The translations under genes and the position numbers were made by a program. From Curtobacterium sp. Leaf261 (GTDB lineage Bacteria > Actinomycetota > Actinomycetes > Actinomycetales > Microbacteriaceae): a DNA stretch of 64,000 nt. This document shows, one piece after another, positions 28,703 through 37,999 of the stretch (within the stretch, counting starts at the first letter, position 1; the number at the start of each line of letters is the position of its first letter). The notes beneath the pieces were generated by a model, which was not told where the DNA came from, did not search any database, and saw only the letters and a list, made by a program, of their open reading frames with translations. The stretch lies in assembly GCF_001422205.1 (NCBI RefSeq), contig NZ_LMMJ01000008.1:362915-426914 (forward strand), in the 5' to 3' direction.

Positions 28703-30145
28703 TTGCTGTTGCTCGCAGCCGTACTACTGACCGCCTCCATGCACTTCCCCGGATCCGTCGAGGCGGCCCCGACCTCCGTGGCGTCCCCCGCGGCTGTCGG
28801 GACGTCCGATCGGACACACGACGACCTCCAGCGCGCCTCGGAACAGGGTGGCAGCGTGGCCCGCTCAGACGACCCAGACCACGTCGGGGCGCTGCACGGC
28901 GAGGCGCTGCTCGACGCGCTGACGGACCTGTCCGCGCCCGATCTCCGCCGTGCGGTGGCGGACGGCAGCCGCGTCCAGACGACGGTCCTCGACGACCCGC
29001 CCACCGCGTCGGAGACGGCTTCGTGGTGGTCGACGCTCACCCGCGTCGACCAGGAGCGTCTGGTCGACGTCGCGCCGCAGGTCGTCGGCAGCCTCGAGGG
29101 GGTCCCGTACGACGTTCGCGACGTCGCGAACCGCACCTACCTGGCACGCGCGGCGAAGCGCATCGACTCCGACGGTGCCGCCGAGACGTCCGAGAGCGCG
29201 ATGATCGGACAGATCCAGGTGTCCCTGGCCGACACGGCTCCCGGGGACCCCCGCAAGGAGCTCCTGACGGTCGACCTCCGGGGGACCGGCCGGGCGTCCA
29301 TCGCGATCGGTGACCTCGACACGGCCCGGGACGTCACGGTGCTGGTCCCCGGGATGTTCTTCACGGTGACGGGGCAGCTGCACGACTGGACGGACACCGG
29401 CGTCGACCTCTACCGCGAGCAGGCGACCCTGACCCCGGCCGCCGACGCGCTCGTCGCCAGGACCGTCTCCACGACCGGCGCCGTGGGGTCGGCAGCGGGG
29501 GTGCCGACGGTCGGCCAGGGATCCGGCGTCGCCGTCATCGCGTGGATGGGGTACCGCACACCGGACCTGTCGAACGTGATGTCGCTCTCGCTCGCACACG
29601 AGGGCGCGCCGCGACTCGAACGTGTGATCTCGGGGCTCGACCTCATGCGTGCCGACCACGCCCCGCGTGTCTCGATCGTGGCGCACTCGTACGGTTCGAC
29701 GACGTCGCTCATGGCACTCGCCACGGGTCGCATCCACGTCGACAGCCTCACGGTCATCGGCTCGCCCGGGAGCACGATCGCGCACTCGTCGTCCCTCGCG
29801 GTCCCGACGGGCCAGGTGTTCGTCGGCAACGCCCACTGGGACCCGATCGCCGGGACGGGGTACTTCGGGACCGACCCCGGATCGAAGTCGTTCGGGGCGA
29901 CGGTCCTCGACCTGGACGGCGGCGCCGACCCGGTCGACGCGGACGACGTGTTCCGGCAGCCCCGCGGGCACAACGACTACCTGAAGGCCGGGACCGCGTC
30001 GCTGCACGACATCGCGCTCATCGCGATCGGCCGGAGCGACCTGATCCAGGCGGGGACCTCCGGGGACGGACCGGACGGCCGTGATGGTTCCGGCTCGCCG
30101 CAGTTCCTCGTCGTCCGTCCGCAGGACCTCGCCCTCCGCGACTGA
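28703..30145 (+). CDS. Secreted alpha/beta-hydrolase, DUF1023 family
   Basis: 480 residues from TTG 28703. A hydrophobic leader (LLLLAAVLLTASM) is followed by a probable cleavage site near VEAAPTS, so export is likely. The helical middle part leads into a hydrolase domain with GMFFTVTG, the nucleophile elbow HSYGS and a late histidine in RGHNDYL. DUF1023 proteins are actinobacterial and mostly uncharacterised. The start is uncertain: TTG 28703 has a good GGGGAG site but gives a signal peptide without a basic N-region. The frame is open to 28598, which would add the Arg-rich RRQEAFPGE. Confidence 0.78.
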   Translation: MLLLAAVLLTASMHFPGSVEAAPTSVASPAAVGTSDRTHDDLQRASEQGGSVARSDDPDHVGALHGEALLDALTDLSAPDLRRAVADGSRVQTTVLDDPPTASETASWWSTLTRVDQERLVDVAPQVVGSLEGVPYDVRDVANRTYLARAAKRIDSDGAAETSESAMIGQIQVSLADTAPGDPRKELLTVDLRGTGRASIAIGDLDTARDVTVLVPGMFFTVTGQLHDWTDTGVDLYREQATLTPAADALVARTVSTTGAVGSAAGVPTVGQGSGVAVIAWMGYRTPDLSNVMSLSLAHEGAPRLERVISGLDLMRADHAPRVSIVAHSYGSTTSLMALATGRIHVDSLTVIGSPGSTIAHSSSLAVPTGQVFVGNAHWDPIAGTGYFGTDPGSKSFGATVLDLDGGADPVDADDVFRQPRGHNDYLKAGTASLHDIALIAIGRSDLIQAGTSGDGPDGRDGSGSPQFLVVRPQDLALRD

Positions 30146-30164
30146 CCACCGGTCGGGACCGCCT

Positions 30165-30213
30165 GACGGAGGGGAGGGACGGTGCCAGGCCGCACCGCGC
30201 CTCCCGTCCGTCC
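30165..30213. repeat. Hairpin family A, copy 8
   Basis: TGACGGAGGGGAGGGACGG and GCGCCTCCCGTCCGTC arms enclose a short loop. It lies 20 bases after the hydrolase stop, so it may act as its terminator. Confidence 0.7.
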
Positions 30214-30242
30214 CGTCGCCGGTCCCGGCGGGTCATCCCTTC

Positions 30243-30262
30243 GGATGGTCTCGGGACCATCC
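30243..30262. repeat. Small hairpin before the PBP gene
   Basis: GGATGGTC, loop TCGG, GACCATCC: a perfect 8-bp stem in the 207-bp gap between the DUF1023 gene and the PBP gene. No T tract follows. Confidence 0.5.
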
Positions 30263-30352
30263 CTCATCCGGAAGTGGCGGATCCTGAGGTCCGTCGCAGG
30301 TTCCGGTGGGTCGCGCCAGGGACGCCACAGTGTCGATTCGTAGCGTCGTCGC

Positions 30353-32560
30353 ATGCGCATCGTTCGGTGGCCGGGTGCCCTGCTCCTCTTCGTGGTGATG
30401 TCCGCGCTCGCCGGCGTGCTCGTCGCCGTCGCGGTGACGCCCGCGGTCGCGATCTCCGGGCAGGGGGTGTCCGGGGCGGCAGCGTTCTTCGAGGACCTGC
30501 CGAGCTACCTCGACGTGCAGGCACCGCAGCAGGTGTCCACCATCTACGCGAAGCAGGACGGCCAGGACGTCAAGATCGCGTCCTTCTACGCGGAGAACCG
30601 CACGAGCGTGCAGTCCGACGCCATGGCGAAGACCGTCAAGCAGGCCGCCATCGACACCGAGGACCCGCGGTTCTACGACGAGGGCGGCATCGACGTCGTG
30701 GGCACCCTCCGCGGTGCCGCGGCGACCGCGCTGCACCACGGTGTGCAGGGCGGGTCCTCGATCACGCAGCAGTACGTCAAGAACGTGCTCGTGCAGCAGT
30801 GCGAGCAGCTCGGCACCCAGAGCAAGGTCGACGCCTGTTACAAGAGCGCGACCGACGTCACCGCGGCGCGGAAGCTCCAGGAGGCGCGGTACGCCATCGC
30901 GGTCGACAAGAAGTACTCCAAGGACACGATCCTCACCGGGTACCTCAACATCGTCGGGCTCGGCGGACGGGTCTACGGCGTGCAGGCGGGAGCGCAGTAC
31001 TACTTCGGCGTCGACGCGAAGGACCTCTCCCTCGCCCAGTCCGCGACCCTCGTGGCGATCCTCAACAACCCCTCGAACCTCCGCATCGACCAGCCGACGT
31101 CCGCGCAGAACGGCTCGGCGAACGGGTACGCGTTGACGAAGACCCGGCGCGACTACGTCCTCCGCCGCATGGCCGTGCAGCACTCGATCACGACGGCCGA
31201 GCGCGACGCCGCCATCGCCGAGCCGATCACGCCGAAGATCACCGCGACGACGAACGGGTGCTCCGCCGCTGCCCAGTACTCCGCGGCGTACTTCTGCGAC
31301 TACGTGCGGAACGACATCCTGAACGACACCGCGTTCGGTGCGACCGCCGCCGACCGGATCGCGACGCTCGACACCAAGGGGCTCGCGATCCACACGACGC
31401 TCGACCTGGACCTGCAGGCGACCTCGCAGGCGGCGCTGTCGTCCTTCGTGCCGGCGACCATCAGCGCGACGAAGATCGGTGGCTCGAACGTCACGGTCGA
31501 GCCCGGGACCGGTCGGATCCTGTCAATGGCCCAGAACACCGCGTTCAACCAGTCCGACACGGCACCGGACGGCGAGACGAGCGTCAACTACAGCGCCGAC
31601 GCGAAGTACGGCAACTCCGGCGGTTTCGCGACGGGCTCGACGTACAAGGTGTTCACGCTGGCGGAGTGGCTCGCCACCGGGCACACGCTCGGCGAGTCGA
31701 TCAGCACGACCCAGCACGCGTTCCCCGCGTCGGAGTTCAGGAACTCGTGCCAGAGCCTCGCCGGCACGCCGACCTGGTCGGTCGCGAACGCCGAGTCGGT
31801 GCCGTCGTCCATGTCCGTGCAGGCCGCCACGACCGAGTCGATCAACACCGCGTTCGCGCAGATGGGCAAGCAGCTCGACCTCTGCAAGATCTCCCAGGTG
31901 GCCGAGGCGATGGGCATCCACACCGCCGGCGGCAGCAGCGACCTGTTCCAGGGTCCGTCGATGATCCTCGGCGTCAACAACCTGTCGCCGATCGACCTGG
32001 CGAGTGCGTACGCCGGGTTCGCGAACGGCGGCGTGGTGTGCACGCCCGTCGCGATCGACTCGGTGACCACCGCGGCCGGTGCCATCATCACGCCGACGCC
32101 GACGTCCTGCACCCGCGGCGTGTCCGCCGAGGTCGCGGGCACCGTCGACTACGCCCTGCAGGGGGTCCTGTCCGGGGCGGGCACGGCCGCCAGTGCGAAC
32201 CCCGGCGACAGCGTGCCGAAGTTCGCCAAGACCGGGACGACCGACCGCGACGTCCAGAACTGGCTCGTGACGTCCACCACGAAGTACACGAACGCGACGT
32301 GGGTCGGGAACGTGTCCGGGCAGGTCGGGCTCGCGAACGTGCGACTCGGGCAGGGGACGACCGGATACAGCGCGAAGTTCGGGGTGGGCAAGGCACTCAT
32401 GACCTACCTCGACCAGCACTACGGCGGCGACGCGCTCCCGGTGCCCGACCAGGCGATGATCGGCGGGCGTGCCTCGTCGAGCGGGTCCGGGGCGACGGCC
32501 GGGGCGGCGGCGAGGGCTGGCGCGGCGGCGGGACCTGCGGCGACGACCACGGGCCGGTGA
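30353..32560 (+). CDS. Class A penicillin-binding protein (transglycosylase/transpeptidase)
   Basis: 735 residues: an N-terminal membrane anchor (6-36), a GT51 glycosyltransferase domain with catalytic E103 in EDPRFYD and the motifs GGSSITQQ and KYSKDTIL, then the transpeptidase with S429 (STYK), S496 (SIN) and K626 (KTGT). A Gly/Ala/Ser-rich tail ends the protein. No PASTA domain is present. It polymerises and cross-links peptidoglycan outside the membrane. The transglycosylase metal/lipid loop reads DEGGIDVVG, normal for the family. The start is supported by MRIVRWPGALLLF giving a positive-inside anchor. The gene appears monocistronic. Confidence 0.94.
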   Translation: MRIVRWPGALLLFVVMSALAGVLVAVAVTPAVAISGQGVSGAAAFFEDLPSYLDVQAPQQVSTIYAKQDGQDVKIASFYAENRTSVQSDAMAKTVKQAAIDTEDPRFYDEGGIDVVGTLRGAAATALHHGVQGGSSITQQYVKNVLVQQCEQLGTQSKVDACYKSATDVTAARKLQEARYAIAVDKKYSKDTILTGYLNIVGLGGRVYGVQAGAQYYFGVDAKDLSLAQSATLVAILNNPSNLRIDQPTSAQNGSANGYALTKTRRDYVLRRMAVQHSITTAERDAAIAEPITPKITATTNGCSAAAQYSAAYFCDYVRNDILNDTAFGATAADRIATLDTKGLAIHTTLDLDLQATSQAALSSFVPATISATKIGGSNVTVEPGTGRILSMAQNTAFNQSDTAPDGETSVNYSADAKYGNSGGFATGSTYKVFTLAEWLATGHTLGESISTTQHAFPASEFRNSCQSLAGTPTWSVANAESVPSSMSVQAATTESINTAFAQMGKQLDLCKISQVAEAMGIHTAGGSSDLFQGPSMILGVNNLSPIDLASAYAGFANGGVVCTPVAIDSVTTAAGAIITPTPTSCTRGVSAEVAGTVDYALQGVLSGAGTAASANPGDSVPKFAKTGTTDRDVQNWLVTSTTKYTNATWVGNVSGQVGLANVRLGQGTTGYSAKFGVGKALMTYLDQHYGGDALPVPDQAMIGGRASSSGSGATAGAAARAGAAAGPAATTTGR

Positions 32561-32605
32561 GCCGGAGCCCGGTCCGGGCGTTCGGGTGGTCGGAGGCGTC
32601 CGCCC

Positions 32606-32611
32606 TAGACT
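32606..32611 (+). promoter_or_regulatory. Putative -10 box (TAGACT) of the gatCAB operon
   Basis: TAGACT lies 34 bases before the gatC ATG, giving a leader of about 27 bases. No clear -35 is seen. Confidence 0.45.
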
Positions 32612-32645
32612 GGATGCCAATCCACGAACCGATCGACGGAGCACC

Positions 32646-32945
32646 ATGCCTGACATCACGAGCGAGCAGGTCGCCCACCTGGCGAACCTCGCACGTATCG
32701 CCCTCACGCCGGACGAGATCGAGAAGCTGACCGGGGAGCTGTCGCAGATCGTCGACAGCGTCGCCCAGGTGGCCGAGGTCGCCACGGACGACGTGCCCGC
32801 GACGAGCCACCCCATCCCGCTGCAGAACGTCTTCCGCCCCGACGTGGTCGGCCAGACGCTGACCCAGGAGCAGGCGCTCTCCGGCGCCCCGGACTCCGAC
32901 GGGCAGCGGTTCCGCGTCACCGCGATCCTGGGGGAGGAACAGTGA
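32646..32945 (+). CDS. gatC: Aspartyl/glutamyl-tRNA amidotransferase subunit C
   Basis: 99 residues with the GatC pattern [29 protein letters not shown] (split across the first 45 residues) and the C-terminal LRPDxV-like FRPDVV. It wraps GatA and GatB in the amidotransferase that converts misacylated Glu-tRNA-Gln and Asp-tRNA-Asn. The start ATG is the first after the promoter. The stop overlaps gatA by GTGA, giving coupled translation. Confidence 0.95.
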   Translation: MPDITSEQVAHLANLARIALTPDEIEKLTGELSQIVDSVAQVAEVATDDVPATSHPIPLQNVFRPDVVGQTLTQEQALSGAPDSDGQRFRVTAILGEEQ

Positions 32946-34516
32946 GCACGGACAGCACGAGCACCGACATCACCCGCATGACCGCCGCCGCGCTCGCGGA
33001 CGCCCTCGTGGCCCGTGACGTGTCGAGCGTCGAGGCCACGCAGGCCCACCTCGACCGGATCAGCGATGTCGACGGTCACGTCCACGCGTTCCTGCACGTC
33101 AACGAGAAGGCGCTCGCCGTCGCCAAGTCGATCGACTCGCGTCGCGCCGCCGGTGACGACCTCGGGCCGCTCGCCGGCGTGCCGATCGCCATCAAGGACG
33201 TCCTCTGCACGCTCGACATGCCGACGACGTCCGGCTCGAAGATCCTCGAGGGCTGGGTGCCCCCGTACGACGCCACCGTCGTCCAGAAGCTCCGCCAGGC
33301 CGGTCTCGTGCCGCTCGGCAAGACGAACATGGACGAGTTCGCGATGGGCTCGTCGACCGAGTTCTCGGCGTACGGCCCGACCCGGAACCCGTGGGACCTC
33401 GACCGGATCCCCGGCGGTTCCGGCGGCGGCTCGGCAGCTGCCGTCGCAGCGCACGAGGCACCGCTCGCACTGGGCAGCGACACCGGTGGGTCGATCCGCC
33501 AGCCGGGTTCCGTGACCGGGACCGTCGGTGTCAAGCCGACCTACGGTGGCGTGAGCCGCTACGGTGCCATCGCACTCGCGTCGAGCCTCGACCAGATCGG
33601 GCCGGTCGCCCGGACGGTCCTCGACGCAGCGCTCGTGCACGACGTCATCGCCGGCCACGACGCCCGTGACTCCACGTCGATCCGCACCGAGTGGCCGTCC
33701 TTCGCAGCCGCGGCCCGCGAGGGACTGCAGGCGGGTACGCTCTCCGGCCTCCGTGTCGGGGTCGTCAAGGAACTCGGCGGCGACGGCTTCCAGGCCGGTG
33801 TCACCCAGCGGTTCACCGAGACGGTCGCGCTCCTCGAGTCCGCCGGGGTGACGGTCGTCGAGATCGACGCTCCGAGCTTCGCCTCCGCGATCGCGGCCTA
33901 CTACCTGATCCTCCCCGCGGAGGCGTCGTCGAACCTCGCCAAGTTCGACTCCGTCCGCTTCGGCCTCCGCGTGACCCCGGAGAACGGCGGCACCGTGGAG
34001 GACGTCATGGCGGCCACGCGCGAGGCCGGGTTCGGGCCCGAGGTCAAGCGCCGCATCATCCTCGGCACCTACGCCCTGAGCGCCGGGTACTACGACGCGT
34101 ACTACGGCAAGGCGCAGAAGGTCCGCACGCTCGTGCAGCGCGACTTCACGAAGGCCTTCGAGCAGGTCGACCTGCTCGTCAGCCCGACCGCACCGACGAC
34201 TGCGTTCCCGATCGGGGAGCGCATCGATGACCCCCTGTCGATGTACCTGAACGACCTGACGACGATCCCCGCGAACCTCGCGGGCATCCCCGGCATGAGC
34301 ATCCCGATGGGACTCGCGCCCGAGGACGGACTGCCGACCGGTGTGCAGCTCATGGCACCGGCGCATGAGGACGCCAGGCTCTACCGGTACGGCGCGGCGC
34401 TCGAGCGGCTCCTCGAGGACTCGTGGGGCCACACCCTCATCTCGAAGGTCCCGGACCTCGACTCAGCGACGCTGGCCGCCGGCCAGCAGTCGGCAGCGGA
34501 AGAAGGCGTGATCTGA
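32942..34516 (+). CDS. gatA: Glutamyl-tRNA amidotransferase subunit A
   Basis: 524 residues of the amidase-signature family. The catalytic Ser-cisSer-Lys triad is K85 (AIKDVLC), S160 (GGSGGG) and S184 ([10 protein letters not shown]). It generates ammonia from glutamine for the tRNA amidation reaction in the GatCAB complex. It starts with GTG overlapping the gatC stop and ends in TGATG, overlapping gatB by one base. Domain order and length are standard. Confidence 0.97.
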   Translation: MSTDSTSTDITRMTAAALADALVARDVSSVEATQAHLDRISDVDGHVHAFLHVNEKALAVAKSIDSRRAAGDDLGPLAGVPIAIKDVLCTLDMPTTSGSKILEGWVPPYDATVVQKLRQAGLVPLGKTNMDEFAMGSSTEFSAYGPTRNPWDLDRIPGGSGGGSAAAVAAHEAPLALGSDTGGSIRQPGSVTGTVGVKPTYGGVSRYGAIALASSLDQIGPVARTVLDAALVHDVIAGHDARDSTSIRTEWPSFAAAAREGLQAGTLSGLRVGVVKELGGDGFQAGVTQRFTETVALLESAGVTVVEIDAPSFASAIAAYYLILPAEASSNLAKFDSVRFGLRVTPENGGTVEDVMAATREAGFGPEVKRRIILGTYALSAGYYDAYYGKAQKVRTLVQRDFTKAFEQVDLLVSPTAPTTAFPIGERIDDPLSMYLNDLTTIPANLAGIPGMSIPMGLAPEDGLPTGVQLMAPAHEDARLYRYGAALERLLEDSWGHTLISKVPDLDSATLAAGQQSAAEEGVI

Positions 34517-36036
34517 TGGCCAAGGACGCACTCATGGACTACGACGAGGCGCTCGAGCGCTTCGAGCCGGTCCTCGGGTTCGAGGTGCACGTCGAACTCG
34601 CGACGGCCACCAAGATGTTCTCCGACGCCCCGAACTTCTTCGGCGGCGAGCCGAACACGAACGTGACGCCCGTGGACCTCGGGCTCCCCGGCTCGCTGCC
34701 CGTCGTGAACGAGCAGGCCGTCCGGTACTCGATCAGCATCGGGCTCGCGCTCGGCTGCGAGATCGCGGAGAGCTCGCGGTTCGCGCGGAAGAACTACTTC
34801 TACCCGGACCTCGCGAAGAACTACCAGATCTCACAGTCCGACGAGCCGATCGCGCACGACGGCACCGTCGAGGTCGAGCTCGCCGACGGCACGGTCTTCA
34901 CGATCCCGATCGAGCGTGCCCACATGGAGGAGGACGCCGGCAAGCTGACGCACGTCGGTGGTGCTGCCGGCCGCATCCAGGGCGCCGAGTACTCGCTCGT
35001 CGACTACAACCGCGCCGGGGTCCCGCTCGTCGAGATCGTCACGCGTCCGATCTTCGGGACGGAGCACCGCGCGCCCGAGCTCGGTGCCGCGTACGTCGAG
35101 ACCATCCGCGACATCGTCCGCGGCCTCGGGGTGTCCGAGGCGCGCATGGAGCGCGGGAACCTGCGCTGCGACGCGAACATCTCCCTGCGGCCCCGCGGCC
35201 AGGAGAAGCTCGGCACGCGCACCGAGACGAAGAACGTCAACTCGTTCCGGGCCGTCGAGCGTGCCGTCCGCTACGAGATCCAGCGGCAGGCAGCGATCCT
35301 TGCCGGTGGCGGGACGATCACGCAGGAGACACGGCACTGGCACGAGGACACCGGCCGCACCTCGGCCGGGCGTCCGAAGTCCGACGCCGACGACTACCGC
35401 TACTTCCCGGAGCCGGACCTGCTCCCCGTGGTGCCCGCGCCCGAGCTGATCGAGGAGCTCCGCGCCGCGCTGCCCGAAGCCCCCGTCGCACGGCGTCGTC
35501 GGCTCAAGGGCGAGTGGGGATTCGCGGACCTCGAGTTCCAGGACGTCGCGAACAGCGGACTCCTGACCGAGGTCGAGGAGACCGTCGCCGCCGGTGCTGC
35601 ACCGCAGGCCGCCCGCAAGTGGTGGACGGGTGAGATCAGCCGCATCGCGAACGCCCGCGGACAGCAGGACGACGGCGAGCAGACCGCTCCCGGCGACCTC
35701 GTCAGCCCGGCGCACGTCGCCGAGGTCATCGCGCTCGTCGAGTCCGGTGATCTCACGGACCGGCTCGCCCGCCAGGTGCTCGAGGGTGTCATCGCGGGCG
35801 AGGGCTCTCCGGCCGAGGTCGTCGAGGCCCGCGGGCTCAAGGTGGTCTCGGACGACGGTGCCCTGACGGCCGCGGTCGACGAGGCCCTCGCCGCGCAGCC
35901 CGACGTGCTCGAGAAGATCCGCGACGGCAAGGTCCAGGCCGCCGGCGCGATCATCGGCGCCGTGATGAAGGCGATGAAGGGCCAGGCGGACGCCGCGCGC
36001 GTCCGCGAGCTGGTGCTGGAGCGCGCGCAGGCGTAG
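34516..36036 (+). CDS. gatB: Aspartyl/glutamyl-tRNA amidotransferase subunit B
   Basis: 506 residues. The N-terminal kinase-like domain has [28 protein letters not shown] and the Zn/Mg site region [15 protein letters not shown]. Further on are [14 protein letters not shown] and [11 protein letters not shown], and a C-terminal YqeY-like tRNA-binding domain (about 355-506). It phosphorylates and amidates the misacylated tRNA together with GatA and GatC. The ATG overlaps the gatA stop by one base. A strong hairpin and family A copy 9 follow. Confidence 0.97.
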   Translation: MAKDALMDYDEALERFEPVLGFEVHVELATATKMFSDAPNFFGGEPNTNVTPVDLGLPGSLPVVNEQAVRYSISIGLALGCEIAESSRFARKNYFYPDLAKNYQISQSDEPIAHDGTVEVELADGTVFTIPIERAHMEEDAGKLTHVGGAAGRIQGAEYSLVDYNRAGVPLVEIVTRPIFGTEHRAPELGAAYVETIRDIVRGLGVSEARMERGNLRCDANISLRPRGQEKLGTRTETKNVNSFRAVERAVRYEIQRQAAILAGGGTITQETRHWHEDTGRTSAGRPKSDADDYRYFPEPDLLPVVPAPELIEELRAALPEAPVARRRRLKGEWGFADLEFQDVANSGLLTEVEETVAAGAAPQAARKWWTGEISRIANARGQQDDGEQTAPGDLVSPAHVAEVIALVESGDLTDRLARQVLEGVIAGEGSPAEVVEARGLKVVSDDGALTAAVDEALAAQPDVLEKIRDGKVQAAGAIIGAVMKAMKGQADAARVRELVLERAQA

Positions 36037-36058
36037 CCAGCGGGCGACAGCACGACCG

Positions 36059-36099
36059 GATCCCCACCACACGACAGATCACGTCGTGTGGTGGGGATC
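36059..36099 (+). terminator. Terminator hairpin after gatCAB
   Basis: A perfect 17-bp stem (GATCCCCACCACACGAC and its complement) with a 7-base loop, 22 bases after the gatB stop. It is followed by family A copy 9, so both convergent transcripts meet two strong hairpins. Confidence 0.8.
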
Positions 36100-36115
36100 G
36101 CGTCGTACGGGTGCG

Positions 36116-36169
36116 CCTGACGGACTGGAGGGACGGTGCGGCCCCGCCCCGTCCCTCCAGTCCGTCAGG
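36116..36169. repeat. Hairpin family A, copy 9 (best preserved)
   Basis: Arms CCTGACGGACTGGAGGGAC and its exact complement form a perfect stem of 21 bp around a GC-rich loop, 54 bp in total. Its last bases include the stop codon (TCA on the plus strand, 36165-36167) of the convergent membrane-protein gene, so the element has set the 3' end of that gene. Confidence 0.85.
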
Positions 36170-36662
36170 TGGTCGCGTCGGGCAGCGGATCGGCCGGCGT
36201 CCTCGTCGCTCGCCGGAGCTGTCCGTACCGGGCGAGGGCTGCGGCCGCGCCGACGGCGAAGGGCGCGGATCCGAAGATCTCCGCGGGGAAGACATCCGGT
36301 CCGAACGCGAGCGGCACCGCGGCCAGCGTCCCTCCGAGGATCGACTGCGCGACGATGTGGACGGGCCACGGGCGGACACGCTCGAGCACGTGACCGAGCA
36401 GGTACGTCAGGGGGAGGATCGCTGCGGCACCGATCACGACGAAGGGGATCGCGACGACGACGATGAACGGCAACCAGTCGAACATGACGAGGATGTAGTC
36501 GGGGTGTTGCGTCAGGACTGTGTTGACAAGGGTTGCGACCGGTAGTGTCGCACCGATCGTCCAGCAGACGCCGCGCAGTTCGAGTCGGACTGCCGTTCCC
36601 CAGGTCCAGGGCGGCCGGTCCGCGTCCGTCGTCGTGTCCTCCGTGGTCGTCTCAGTGATCAT
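36165..36662 (-). CDS. Small membrane protein, paralogue 1 in TetR operon
   Basis: 165 residues with four hydrophobic segments, beginning after TWGTAVRLELRGVCWTIGATLP. The second half has LPLTYLLGHVLERVRPWP and a basic tail RYGQLRRATR. It is clearly homologous to the upstream gene product (shared YLLG-R, ILGGTLAA/VLAGTLAA and RxGxxRRA). No family is recognised. It overlaps the upstream gene by ATGA, and its C-terminal codons and stop fall in hairpin family A copy 9. A role in envelope adaptation controlled by the TetR protein is inferred from context only. Confidence 0.75.
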   Translation of the reverse strand: MITETTTEDTTTDADRPPWTWGTAVRLELRGVCWTIGATLPVATLVNTVLTQHPDYILVMFDWLPFIVVVAIPFVVIGAAAILPLTYLLGHVLERVRPWPVHIVAQSILGGTLAAVPLAFGPDVFPAEIFGSAPFAVGAAAALARYGQLRRATRTPADPLPDATT

Positions 36663-37237
36663 GCTCCGGCCTCCTCGGGCTGTGCGGTGACCTCGGCGGG
36701 TGCGATCGGCTCGGCTGGTGCCGTCGCCGCGGTCTGCGCGAGGCGGTCGGCCCGTCGGAACTCGCCGCGACGAGCCAGGGCTCCGGCGGCACCCGCGGCG
36801 ATTGACATCGGCACGAAGATCAGGAGCGTGTCGGGGGACACCATCGGGAGTGCGGCGAGCGTGCCGGCGAGGACCGATGTCGCGGTGATCTGGTTCCGCC
36901 GGGACTCCACGGGTCGCAGCGCGCGTCCGAGCAGGTACGTGAACGGCAGGGCGACGACCACGGCGGCGAACGCGAACGGGATGGACACGACGTCGAGCCA
37001 GAACGCCGCGGCCAGCGCACTGCCGAGGGTGCCGAGCCAGTTCCACTCCATGGTGAACCAGCCGCCGAGCCCGACGATGAGTGTCAACACGAACGTCGTG
37101 ATCGGCAGCGTCACCCCGATCAGCCAGCCGTAGGCACGGATCTCGACCCACCAGCTGTCCGACCAGGTCCACGTCGGTGTCGGCGTCGGCGCGGACTCGA
37201 CACTGGCGACGGTGGGGACGTGCTCCACGGCACTCAC
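36659..37237 (-). CDS. Small membrane protein, paralogue 2 in TetR operon
   Basis: 192 residues with four hydrophobic segments flanked by a short Pro/Thr-rich start (APTPTPTWTWSDSW) and a long Ala/Pro/Glu-rich cytoplasmic tail (APAEPIAPAEVTA). It is homologous to the downstream gene product, suggesting tandem duplication and perhaps a hetero-oligomer. GTG 37237 overlaps the TetR stop (GTGA), so the three genes are translationally coupled. No family is recognised. Confidence 0.72.
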   Translation of the reverse strand: MSAVEHVPTVASVESAPTPTPTWTWSDSWWVEIRAYGWLIGVTLPITTFVLTLIVGLGGWFTMEWNWLGTLGSALAAAFWLDVVSIPFAFAAVVVALPFTYLLGRALRPVESRRNQITATSVLAGTLAALPMVSPDTLLIFVPMSIAAGAAGALARRGEFRRADRLAQTAATAPAEPIAPAEVTAQPEEAGA

Positions 37238-37911
37238 GAGGCACGCCCGGCGACGATGCCGACGATCTCGGTGACCGCGAGCCGGAACGGCCGGACCCGG
37301 AGCAGCGGGAGCGCGAACCGCAGGACGCGCAGCATCGCGTCGACGAGCTTGGTCGTGCGGGCCTGGTCGGGGGAACGGTCGTACGTCCAGAACAGTGCGA
37401 GGAGGAGGTACCCCATCCAGAGCGCCGTCGGCAGGTCGTCCGCGAGGTCCCGGGGGAGTTGCTGCTTCGCCCCGCTGACGGCCTCGGTGAAGAGCCCGAG
37501 GACGAGGTCCCGCGCGGGTGTCGACTCGGACGACAGCGGGTTGACCGGCGAGTCGGGGGTGAACGCCGCGGCGAGGAACTGGGGCGCGATCGCGTGGTAC
37601 TCGGTGAGGTTCGCAAGGCCCGCGCGGACGACGATCCCGACCCGTGCCGTCAGGTCCTGCTCGTCGGCGAGCAGCGGCAGGGCGACGGTGCGGTGCTCCT
37701 GCTGCACGTCGAGGTAGAGCTCCTGGACGAGGTGGTCCTTGGTCGGGAAGTGGTAGTACGCGTTCCCGACGGAGAGGCCGGCCTCCGCTGCGATGCCGCG
37801 CATCGTCGTGGCGTCGTAGCCCTGCTCGCGGAGGGACCGGATCGCCACCGCGCGGATGGCGGCACGCGTGCGGTCCCGCTTCGACTGCGGCGGCGTTTCG
37901 TTTTCGAACAT
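37234..37911 (-). CDS. TetR family transcriptional repressor
   Basis: 225 residues. The N-terminal helix-turn-helix is TRAAIRAVAIRSLREQGYDATTMRGIAAEAGLSVGNAYYHFPTK (residues 13-56), with the canonical YYHFPTK recognition helix. The C-terminal ligand domain is unassigned. I place the start at ATG 37911. TAGTTT lies 6 bases upstream with TGGACA 17 bases further, so the mRNA is leaderless. A 20-bp palindrome covers the -10 and the start codon and is the obvious autorepression site. It is the first gene of an operon with two paralogous membrane proteins and is divergent from the photolyase gene. Confidence 0.9.
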   Translation of the reverse strand: MFENETPPQSKRDRTRAAIRAVAIRSLREQGYDATTMRGIAAEAGLSVGNAYYHFPTKDHLVQELYLDVQQEHRTVALPLLADEQDLTARVGIVVRAGLANLTEYHAIAPQFLAAAFTPDSPVNPLSSESTPARDLVLGLFTEAVSGAKQQLPRDLADDLPTALWMGYLLLALFWTYDRSPDQARTTKLVDAMLRVLRFALPLLRVRPFRLAVTEIVGIVAGRAS

Positions 37912-37946
37912 GTTCAAAAACTAGTCTGCGATCCGTGGACTGTCCA
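37901..37946 (-). promoter_or_regulatory. TetR promoter and operator
   Basis: On the minus strand: -35 TGGACA (37941-37946), a 17-base spacer, -10 TAGTTT (37918-37923), then 6 bases to the ATG. The near-perfect palindrome TTTTCGAACATGTTCAAAAA (37901-37920, one mismatch) overlaps the -10 and start codon. Binding there would block transcription of the operon. Confidence 0.7.
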
Positions 37947-37967
37947 GACCCCGGGTCGTTCGAGCAC

Positions 37968-37984
37968 GGAGCGTCGGACGCTCC
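37968..37984. promoter_or_regulatory. Palindrome before the photolyase gene
   Basis: GGAGCGTCGGACGCTCC has perfect 8-base arms around a central G. It ends 4 bases before a CATGAT hexamer (37988-37993) that sits 6 bases ahead of GTG 38000, so it could be an operator between -35 and -10 of a leaderless promoter. Confidence 0.4.
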
Positions 37985-37999
37985 GGGCATGATGACGTC

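Noticed and set aside
36165-37616. Single fused protein from the two small membrane genes
   Set aside because: The frames differ. Stops and starts overlap by 4 bases, marking separate coupled genes.
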